DNA of 64,000 nucleotides, from assembly GCA_023614405.1 (NCBI GenBank), contig CM042687.1, positions 264,535,480 through 264,599,479 on the forward strand, read 5' to 3'. Positions 55,201 to 64,000 of the stretch are shown one piece after another. The stretch is from Avena insularis (lineage: Eukaryota; Streptophyta; Magnoliopsida; Poales; Poaceae). How positions within the stretch are numbered: the stretch's first letter is position 1; the number at the start of each line of letters is the position of its first letter. A program made the translations under genes and the position numbers. The notes under the pieces were generated by a model, which worked only from the letters and a program-made list of their open reading frames with translations, did no database searches and was not told where the DNA came from.

Positions 55201-58200
55201 CAGCGAGGTTTTACTCATCCAATTACGCGTATTGACGCCGGCAGTAACTCAGCAGCAACGGCAGGGCGACGAGGTCGCGAGGTTGATGATGCCTAGATGG
55301 CGGTGGGGTCCGTCTGGCAGTGAGGGAGAGAGAGATAGGGAGATGGGTCCACTGCTCAGCGTCTTTGCGGGTGTGTTCGCGCGTAGAAAACGTTTCGCTG
55401 AGGGGGAAAAAGATGGGCTGCGAGTTGGCTGCTTGTAAGGTTCCCAACCTTTAATAAGGTAGAGATCCCTGTGTTTACAATGCTAGTCCCTGGATCAATA
55501 GCTAGCATCCACAGTTAAGATGTAATATCAAGAAACAAAGGTCATAATACAACTTTATAACCAAGAATAAAATAATTTATTACATCTTACATAGCTCATT
55601 TGGCTATCTCATTACAATGTAGTAGAATATAACAATAGCATGGGGTCCTTCAATCTTCAAAGTGCCACAAAGTGCATATTGGTTGTAGACTTGTAATCCT
55701 AATCATTAAACTTCACTAATATCAAACAAACCTGCAACATAACAAGTTACAGCCACAAGGGTCAATACATTTGAATTGTATTGGCAAGTGATACTATGGT
55801 AGTATAGTGGAGTCTATCGTCTATATGCATTTGGCTAAGTGGAGCTTAGGCTTGCTTTGCTCAAAATAGATATTCCTTATCATTTGAAAACACTAAGTTT
55901 TTGCTTGACAAAAATCTCCCAAGGAACCACCAATAGAAATTGGTGAACCTTAAACCCTTGTTCAACCACAAGTTTTTAACTTAGAAATTTGGATGATGAG
56001 ATTCTTGATTGCTTCCATGTCTTGATGCTCAAATTGTCCTTTGCCAGGGACATGGCTAAGTACTTAGATTTTACACTCTGTAGAGGTGGTGCACTTTCCC
56101 CACAAGACTTGGTTTCCCAAGACAAGATCTTTTAGAAGCCTTCCCTTAGACCAAAATGGACGCGTTCCAACCTATCAAACCCCTACCACCAACTGTCCAT
56201 TTGGCTAAGTTCTTGCAACCTATATGATCCAGGTAGAGCCCATAATGCCAAGTGGCTGCACTTGAAGCTTCTCAACATTTGACATCTCAAATCTCTTTGT
56301 TCCTGGGTGGCCATCCACAAGTGAGATACACAAGGTTCACCAGTCCCCTGGCCTTGTGTAACCACTCAACACAAACCATTCCTTCCATTCCACCCAGGTG
56401 ATTCATTAACTTAGTTGTTTTATTAGACAAAACACAAGTCCTCAGACTTAGAAATTTTTCCATAGCATGAATATATATTTCCACCCTTGTTTTCTACTAG
56501 CTAAGCTAAGCATGATAGTAGTAGGAATCTTAACTTAGGAAATTTCTACTAAGGTTACATCTACTAGGATTTCCCATGGCATAGTTTACACTTAGCAAAA
56601 ATTCCATGCAAGTCCTACTTTAGAAATATCACTAATGCATAGTGAAAATAATGGGACAAAAGTATGTAGCATCACTTGCCTTTTTGGTAGAGAGTATAAG
56701 TTCACTTCTTGGTCTTTGCAATGTTCACACACTTCAAGTCACTACAATTCAATCAAGCAAACAATATTTCAAACTACCATTCAAGCAATTCAACACATAA
56801 AATAATAATAACAAAACAATGCATGCAAGCATGCTAAAGATTGTTTTATTTGGAGAAGTGTTTTCTAATGGGTCGTAGACTTTTGAAAACACCTAATGGT
56901 CATTTTGTAAAGTGGCAAAATCATTTGTATAAGATTTTACTTCATAAACCATTTTTAGATCAAGTTATTATTTTATGTGGTGTAGAAATGCTTTTAATAA
57001 GGCAAAATTCTATAGGTTTCACTAAATATGTTTTCAAAACATATAACCTTGTGTTTAGGGTCAGAGAGTTTATTTCCAAAACATTTCTCAAAGGTTTTCT
57101 TCCAAAACGATTTTTAATAATTAAACCATATTTTTATTTGACTAGAAATGGTTTAAATCAAAGATTTATTCTTTTGCTTCACCAAATACATTTTTGAAAC
57201 CACAATTTATTTCCTATGGTCAGTAGGTTCAAAACACACCATTTGCCAAAGATTTTATCCTCAAAATCATTTTGGAATAAATTTTATAATCTAAACATGC
57301 ACACACAAGTTTCTGTAAAAACAAACAATGTAGCAGAAGCTATTTTATAAACAATGTGCATGGTTGGCTAGGGCTTGTCTTGCTGAATCCATTGATATAA
57401 AGTTTGTAAAATTTGGACGTGTAGATTTAAAGTTATAGATTTTACAAAATTGAATCACAAATAGATCAAATCCTGTTTTTAAATCGGACTCTGTGACACG
57501 CGGCGCATTTCTATTCGTCGGTACCGCTTCGGCCGGATCAGCAACGTGAGGCCTAGGTTGCTACTTACCTCTTCGTCTAGTTTCTATCCTGTCCTTTGGA
57601 TCTGCATCTAACGGCTATCAACGACTTGCCACTAACTGGCGGCGCTCAGCGGCAGCGCGCGGCGGCGACGCTCTGCTAGCGGCGGAGCTGGCGTTGCACT
57701 AAGCGAGAAGGGAAAAGAGATGGCTCACAGTGATCGCAGTGACGTGGGGATTCTCAACCTGCTCGCGGTTGACGAAGGGGCGCACAGGGTTGCTGGTAAT
57801 CGCTCGTCGGAGTTGCGTCTGACGATGGCCATGCTCTGTCATCGTCGAGGGCGGCGCTACGGTCACGAGGGAGCAAACGGAAAGCACTGTTAGATGCACA
57901 AGGTCATGGCGATGATGCGTGCGTGAAGGAGAAGGAGAGGGGCGGTCAAGTTCTTACCAGAGGAGTCGCCGAAGAAGAAAGCAGACGGTGGCGCTACTGT
58001 TCGTCGTTGTTGTCGACGCTGCAGAGCACGCGCGGGCGAGCTAACGCTACGGGGAGATTCGCCAGGATGTGGGGAACATGTGAGCATAGTCGAGGGAGCA
58101 AGGGGCGGCGAGGGGCTGCCGGAATCATTTGCGGAGCTCGCCGGAGATAGTGGCAATGCGAGGCAAAATTGTCGCAGCCTGGTGGCTCCTGTGAGGTGTG

Positions 58201-60591
58201 GTCTGGGGGAGAAGGGAGAGGAGACCAGGGCGTTTAAGAGGCGTCGTTGCAGCGCAGGATTTAATCAGCCATTAACGCGAATTGACAGTGCGCATTCATG
58301 GCGGAAACAGCCGACGAGGTGAGGGGAGAAGAAGTCGCGGCGGGTGAGGAAGAAAGCTAGGGAGTGGGACCCGGTTGTCTGCGATTGAGAGAGAGTGAGG
58401 ATGGGGTCTTTCTGTCAGCGGTCGAGGGGTGCGGGTTTGAGTGAATAACGGTTCGCTCGGTGTGGGAGAGCTGGGCTGCATATGGGCTTTAGTGGGCTAG
58501 CTGGGTTGGGTCGACCAGATTCATTTTTTTGATCTGTTTTCTTTTTCTTTTTCTCATTTGAGTTTTCTGTTTTGATTTTGAATAAGCAAATCAAACACTC
58601 ATTTGAATTCAAACCTTTACCAATTTTTGTGTAGATTTAAATATTGATTAATATTGTAGTCTGAAGTCAAATTTGGAATAAAACTTTTACTCCTTTAGTG
58701 CCTTTTTAATTACTTAAAGTAGGTCCTTGTATTTAATCATATGAGATTTAATATAGTTTTTAATTTCCATTTCAATTCTAAAATCCTTCCAAAACCTTTC
58801 AGTAAGTTTTATTGACTTAATAGGGTGTCAAAATAATTCATTTTGAATTATTTGGAAGTATTTAATGTGATTCTCAATTCATTTGAATTGGGCCTTTGTT
58901 TTAATTCCAATGCAATTTAATATAGTTTTAGTTCCCTAAAGTTTATTTGGAATATTTATTTAATCTTAATTAAGTTGAAATTAACAACTTTTATTTCACT
59001 TGGGTCATTTCCAAAATACTATTTTCTCATGAATTATATAATAATTCTTATTAGAGATTTGTCTTTATTAAAATAGGGATAGAATGGTTATTGCCATTTT
59101 ATTTTATTTTGGAAATTATTTATCCTTTTATTTTATTTGGATTATATTCATTCCATTTGCTTATGGATTAGGCCATGATTTAATTTGGTCTTTAAATATT
59201 CTTTATTTAATATTTCTTTCTTCATCTTATAAAATCCATATCTTTTTGTTTAGAGATCCAAACTTGGTGATTCCAATTTATATAATCTTGTTTAATATTT
59301 GTTTATCCTTTTAAATCTTTTTAGGTTGATTTTCTCACCATTTGGTATGGATTTTAGATAAGTGCTTCATTAGCTTTGGGAAATCAATTCCTTATCTTAT
59401 TATATTCATCAGATTTTATTTATGGCTCCAAATTAAGTGAAACCAATTTCTATGGCTTTATAATATTTCTAATTGTTTTTCTGGATCATTTGTAAATGTT
59501 TGTTGGCAAATTTTTATATGGATCAAATCCATAGGCTTGGAGATAACTTGGAAATGATTTTTATTCTATTAGGGTTTTAGGGTTTGGATTTATTTTCCAA
59601 GTGTTTAAATTTTCAGATACATTCATTGAGGAATGCATTTTGCTTGATTTGAATTTTGTTGAATTCAAATTTTAATTAAAGTTTGTCCAAGATGGGATTT
59701 TAAGTTTCTTTTTAAGAACAAAAGTTTCTTTTCACCCTGATTTTCAACAATATTTTATTTTATTTTATTTATTTTTCACATTACAAGATTTGGAAAATCT
59801 TGGGATGTGACAATGATGGGCCTGTTTGCTGGGCTGGGTTTGATTCACTTTTTTTATACAGAAGCTTTTTCCTTTTTCTATTTGAATTTATGTTTTGATT
59901 TTATTCAAACAATTCAAACACCCAAATGAATTCAAACCTTTGCCAAACTTTGTGTAGATTTTAACCACACAATTCAAAGTCCAAAACAAAATAATTTTTT
60001 ATTCTTTTTTTGGGATCCATTAATAATTAAATAAAATAGACCTTTGTCTTTAATTCAAATAGGATTTAATTTATTTAAAAACTCTATTTGAAATCTAAAT
60101 AATATCAAAACCATTTTAGTAGGTTTTATTTGAAAATATAAAACACTTGGAAAACTTATTTAAAATAAAATAACAACTTTTAGTGTTTATTTAAAATGTA
60201 AAAACCTTTACTTTAATAAAATTGGATAATAATAAATCCTCATTATTTTATTTAATTAAACCTTTACTCTTTTTAAATAGTAATATTTCATTTCAAAAGC
60301 TTGGCCAAGATTTAATTTGGCTCTATAAAATAATCCTTATTTATAAATCTACCTTTGCTTTTGAAAATCAGATCTTTTTATTAAAAGCTCTAAAAATAGT
60401 GATTCCAAATATTTTAACTTTATTTATTAATTGTTTATCTTTTGAAATCCCTTTTAGGATTTTATTTGATCAAAATAGGTTTGGATATTTCCAATTGGAA
60501 TCAAAAAGTTTCTTCTCACCCTAAATTTCAACAAAGTTTTTTTATATTTTTTTTTCACATTTCAAAATTTGGAAAATTTTGGGATGTGACA
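52260..60591 (-). repeat. Solo LTR D2, inserted in D1 and carrying D3
   Basis: LTR sequence at 52260-55433 and 59818-60591, about 3948 bp, opposite in orientation to D1. Plus-strand ends are TGTAAGGTTCCCAACC and TTTTGGGATGTGACA. The target duplication is a perfect CAGTG (52255-52259 and 60592-60596). The GC-rich central part is at about 54570-55430, and the ORFs there are compositional, not genes. Confidence 0.9.
55434..59812 (-). repeat. Solo LTR D3, inserted in D2
   Basis: 4379 bp from TGTAAGGTTCCCAACC to CTTGGGATGTGACA, minus orientation. Flanks CTGCT (55429-55433) and ATGAT (59813-59817) match at 3 of 5. D1 shows the uninterrupted site (GCGCTGCTGGGCCTGG on the complement of about 49893-49908). 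It belongs with D0 in a second subfamily (CACTTGGCATTATGGGC region). It is about 350 bp longer than D0 because of extra AT-rich DNA in the first kilobase of the LTR (58630-59700). Confidence 0.85.
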
Positions 60592-61533
60592 CAGTGGCTT
60601 CCGTGTACAGCCACATGCTAAATGGGCTCTGGCTTAGTCAACTACATAGTGGAAGACCCTTGCATTGGCATCTTCAGGTTAACTAGAATTGTGTATTGGA
60701 AATATATCCTTACATTGGTGCCTGGTAGACAAGATAGCATTGTGTATTGGGAGGACTTCTATGGAAAGACTTTGTCACATTCTCGATCTGTCGGTACTCC
60801 ATTTGGTGTGTACTTATCAGCGGCCACTGGTGGCATCAAGACGAGATTGTTTCATGTGGGTAAAATGTATAACTTCTGCAGAAGATCAAATTCTAAGTAC
60901 TTAGTCGTGTCCCCGATTACGGAAAATTCTGAGCAACTAAGGCCTGAAGCTATGGAAGATCTCGACATCCCAATTTCTCAAAGTAAAACTTGATGGTGAC
61001 AACAAGGGATTAGAAGCACTTGGAGTTTTCCAAGGAGTTCAGAAAGATTTGTCAAAAGATCAAAACTATTTTGAAAAGATAGGATAAAACTATATTGCTT
61101 TCTGCAAAATGGCCTAAACCCTACTTAGCCAAATATGCATGTAATGATAGGATCCACTTATTACTACATACTAGTGAAACTTGCCAATACAATTCAAATG
61201 TATTGACCCTTGTGGCTGCAACTTATTATGTTGCAGGTTTGTTTGATGTTAGTGAAGTGTGTTGAATAGGATTACAAGTCTACAACCAACATGATTGCCT
61301 GTGGCACTTTGAAGATGAAGGACTCCATGCTATAGTTATTTCCGCCGCATTGTAATGAGATAGCCAAATGAGCTATGTAAGATGTAATGAATTATTTTAT
61401 TCCTAGTTATAAAGTTGTAATATGACCTTTGTTTCTTGATATTACATCTTAACTGTGGATGCTAGCTATTGATCCAGGGACTAGCATTGTAAACACATGG
61501 ATCTCTACCTTATTAAAGGTTGGGACCTCTACA

Positions 61534-62091
61534 CTACAGTATTAAGAAAAGGTCTCCCAAGAATAATAGACATATTATCATCTTCAGACATTTCAAGCAC
61601 AAAAAATCAGTTAAGACCATGCAATTATGAGCAACTTGAACAAGAACATCCTCACATATACCAACAGGAATAGTAGTTGACTTATCAGCCATTTGCAAAG
61701 AAATATCAGTTGGTATCAACTTTTCTAGCTGGAGTCTCTTATAGAGAGAAAAAGACATAACACTAACTCCAGCTCCCAAATCACACAAAGAAGTTCTAAC
61801 ATAATTATTCTTAATGGAGCAAGGAATAGTTGGTATACCTGGATCACCAAGTTTCTTTGGAACCTTACCATTGAAGGAATAATTAGCAAGTAGAGTAGAA
61901 ATCTCCTCATTAGGAATCTTCCTTTTATTAGAGACAATATCCTTCATATACTTTGAGTAAGGAGGCAATTTAATAGCATCAGTCAAAGGAATTTGCAAAA
62001 ATAAAGGTTTCATCCACTCACAAAACTTGTTGTAGTGTTCTTCCTCCTTTGACTTGTGCTTCTTACCTGGAAAAGGCATAGGTTTCTGCAC
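61534..62091 (-). pseudogene. Athila protease region
   Basis: The minus-strand frame reads P-F-P, K-F-C-E-W-M-K-P-L-F-L-Q-I-P, then the linker L-P-P-Y-S-K-Y-M-K-D-I and the active site C-D-L-G-A-G-V-S-V-M, with the Asp codon at 61782-61780. D-L-G-A-G is the Athila form of the retropepsin D-T/S-G-A motif and is intact here. The frame runs off into the D1 junction, where an indel moves the following I-L-G-R-P-F-L block to another frame. The remainder of the linker continues at 49113. Confidence 0.85.
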
Positions 62092-62752
62092 CCAAGGTTC
62101 TCTCTCTTTAACATGTTTATTAGCAATAAAATCTTCCTTTGTGTACCTAGTGTTCTTAGTGTGTTTCTCAGGTTCTTCCTCAACTTCCTCCTTATCAGGA
62201 GCATCATTATTATCATTAACACTCTCAGTTTCAGTATCAGAGATAGATATACTATTAGGATCTACAGCGGGTTCAAGTGGTTCCTCAACTATCTTATGTT
62301 TGTTTTTCTTTCTCTTACGAGGACTACCACTATCTTCACCTTGTTGGGAATCCTGCTCTATTCTTTTAGGGTGTCCTTCAAGATATAAAGGATCTTGAGT
62401 AGCTGCACCACTCCTAGTTCTAATTCCATATATCTCCTAAAGCATTAACTAGCATATCTTTTTGTACCTTAGCCAGTTGATCAAGTTGGGTTTGAACCAT
62501 TTGAAAGTGTTTACAAAGCATTTTAATATCATTAGAAGTTCTTTCTACAATATCTTTCAACTCATGAATAACTCTAGAGTTTTCTAATAAATGATCCTGA
62601 ACTTGTTTATTAAAATGACCTTGTTTAACAATAAAAATGTCAAGTTCCTCTAAGCATTGATCAGGAGGCTTACCATAAGGAATATCACCTTCATCAAAGT
62701 GTTGGAGAGAGTGTACCTCAAAAGTAGATGAGTGGGGAATTGGCTAACATAA
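62092..62752 (-). pseudogene. Athila Gag-protease linker
   Basis: The minus strand carries an acidic and basic, low-complexity linker (E-E-V-E-E-E-P-E-K, then Lys/Arg-rich) typical between the Athila Gag and protease, in shifting frames (one is 62222-62010). No catalytic motif. The plus-strand ORFs at 62054-62398 are shadows. Confidence 0.55.
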
Positions 62753-63827
62753 TTATTCTATAGGAGGTAGATTCTTTACATCTTCAGATCTAATACCTTT
62801 CTCCTTTAGACACTTCTTAACTTCCTTCATCACTTCATCATTTAATGCAATAACTCCCCTCTTCTTTGTTGTTGGTTCTGGAATTGGTTCAGGAACAACT
62901 GGTTCAGGAGTAATAGGCTCAGGTGTATTTAGCTCAGTTGAAGTCCAATCATCATAATTCTTGCTTCTCTTAGTCATTAATTCTTCAGTATCTATAGGAG
63001 TTCTTTTCCTGAAAACACAATCAGCAAATCTGTCTAGGTAGGTCCTAGAATCATCAGTTAGTCCATTATAATAATTATCAAGAAGCTCATTCTTAGGTAA
63101 TGGACATCCAGAATGTGCATGAATCAAGGCACAGAAAATTGTGCATGACTCAGGAAATTTCTCTTCTTCTCCCTGTTTAAAATCAAAAAGTCTCTGCAAA
63201 GCAGCATGTCTAGCACTAGGAGGAAAATATTTATGGAAGAAAGAAGCATTCAAGAATCAGGGCTATCAATGGAACCAAGAGGGAATCTATTAAACCAAGC
63301 CCTAGCTTCTCCTTTTAGTGAAAAAGGGAAGATCTTAGCAACAAAATACTTGCGCATTTAAAATCATCAGAGAACAAAGCACTCATAGTAGAAAGCTCAT
63401 TCATATGAGCCACATCACTCTCATTTTCAGTCCCACAAAAAGGTTCTTTCTCAACAATATCTAAATAAGATAAATCAAGAGAGAAATCATAGTCTTCATC
63501 TTTAATATCTATGGAAAAAGTGGCAAACTTAGGATCATAGGACAACTTAGGAATAATAGTACGTCTAGTAAGGAGACTCTTCATAGCACTAGTACCATGT
63601 GTGTTCCGGCACTCTTCAAAAAATTCATCAGTGAACTCAATGTAACCATCATTAATATCATAACTCTCACTAGTCCTAGGTGAGCTAATAGGTGTAACAG
63701 TTCATTCACTAGGAGTTTCGGTATTTCCTAGACTAGCCATAGTAGCATCTAGAAAAGGACCTAATGAACCACTCGCATCAAGCACAGTAGAAGTATCATC
63801 ATGAGCATCAAAAGCAGTTTCAGACAT
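62753..63827 (-). pseudogene. Athila Gag
   Basis: The start codon is at 63827 on the minus strand (MSETAFDAHDDTST), 22 bp inside the D-family insertion at 63850. A TGA near 63702 lies where Arg is likely. 63584-63315 carries the N-terminal region, and after a frameshift at about 63320 the capsid-like domain continues through G-E-A-R-A-W-F-N-R and 63253-62753: F-H-K-Y-F-P-P-S-A-R, L-F-D-F-K-Q-G-E-E-E, Y-N-G-L-T-D-D-S-R. A P-E-P repeat and a coiled-coil-like tail follow. The domain order is that of Athila Gag, which packages the RNA in particles. Confidence 0.85.
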
Positions 63828-63849
63828 AGCAGTAGTAGCAGTATGTGTA

Positions 63850-64000
63850 TGTAGCGTCCCCAACCTTTAATAAGATTGAGTCCCCTGTGTTTACAATGCT
63901 AGTCCCTGGATCAATGGCTAGCATCCACAGTTCAGATGTAATATCAAGAAACAAGGGTCATAATACAACTTTATAACCAGGAATAAAATAATTTTATTAC
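63850..64000 (-). repeat. Fifth D-family LTR copy (E), cut by the window end
   Basis: Starts TGTAGCGTCCCCAACCTTTA and follows the D-family terminal sequence closely (AATGCTAGTCCCTGGATCAA, then ATAATACAACTTTATAACCA). Orientation as D2 and D3. Its other end and target duplication are not visible. Confidence 0.8.

Larger units (their letters stand above)
49114..61533 (+). repeat. Solo LTR D1 of the 4-kb family, carrying D2 and D3
   Basis: LTR sequence at 49114-52259 and 60597-61533, about 4083 bp. It begins TGTCACATCCCAAAT and ends TTGGGACCTCTACA. Flanks are CTGCA (49109-49113) and CTACA (61534-61538), a 4-of-5 target duplication. It splits the Athila polyprotein between I-L-G-R-P-F-L on the right and V-I-N-C-N-Q-G-K on the left. 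The continuity of D1 across D2 is shown by the uninterrupted sequence inside D2 at about 53196-53225. No coding capacity. It belongs with D2 in one subfamily (AGTGGCTTCCGTGTA region). Confidence 0.85.
43294..63849 (-). mobile_element. Athila-lineage Ty3/gypsy element, Sabrina-like (nested, 5' end outside window)
   Basis: On its own strand the 3' LTR begins TGATACGTCCAAAACATATC and ends CTTATGGGTCATCA, preceded by PPT AAGCTTGGGGGGAGT. These features are typical of Triticeae Athila elements such as Sabrina. Gag (62753-63827), protease (61534-62091) and an Athila-type ORF (47219-48142) are present. 49114-61533 is a nested insertion within the protease-to-RT linker. No RT, RNase H or integrase is found between 48143 and 49113, so the element is non-autonomous. 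Its 5' LTR should lie beyond 64000. Confidence 0.85.

Noticed and set aside
62054..62398. Plus-strand Ser/Leu-rich ORFs over the Athila Gag-protease linker
   Set aside because: Reverse-strand translation of an acidic/basic low-complexity coding linker. No independent signal.

Overview
This window is plant nuclear DNA. It is almost certainly from a large-genome grass, probably Pooideae (the wheat, barley, rye, oat or ryegrass side), although the species cannot be read from sequence alone. Nearly all of it is nested LTR retrotransposons of kinds familiar from such genomes: a BARE/Angela-like Ty1/copia element, a Tat-lineage Ty3/gypsy element, a Tekay/Del-type chromovirus with about 4-kb LTRs, and an Athila (Sabrina-like) element. 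Stowaway and PIF/Harbinger DNA transposons are also present. I see no tRNA, rRNA, CRISPR array or intact host gene.

Layout. 1-2340 is a decayed retroelement interior (protease-like ORF plus unrecognised ORFs). 2341-4007 is the 3' end of a copia element with one 972-bp LTR, followed by a Stowaway-like MITE. 4124-6482 is non-element backbone holding a 13-copy, 70-bp tandem array. 6483-33024 is one minus-strand copia element. Its left (3') LTR is split by a 4-kb solo LTR (6804-12181), which is itself split by a 1342-bp PIF/Harbinger element holding a 90-bp Stowaway MITE. Its right (5') LTR is split by a complete Tat gypsy element (18684-31857, plus strand) that also carries an antisense multi-exon gene. 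33025-33937 is backbone again and ends in what looks like the promoter and first codons of a disrupted host gene.

From 33938 to the window end is a second nest. A minus-strand chromovirus (3' LTR and pol remnant) was hit at 40322 by an LTR-like element, hit at 43294 by a minus-strand Athila element, hit at 49114 by a 4-kb solo LTR (D1). D1 was hit at 52260 by a second copy (D2), hit at 55434 by a third (D3). A fifth copy of this family starts at 63850 inside the Athila leader. This is seven layers counting the backbone. Several junctions are proved inside the window by target-site duplications and by uninterrupted paralogous copies.

Coding potential is retroelement only and decayed: gag, protease, integrase, RT and RNase H reading frames are broken by frameshifts and by stops that often look like C-to-T changes. 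The most unusual signals are hairpins at both ends of the repeated 4-kb solo-LTR family (one stem shows a compensatory change between copies), a duplicated gag domain in the Tat element, a second polypurine-tract-like sequence in the Athila element, and an Athila element lacking RT and integrase. I found no convincing new defence or metabolic system.
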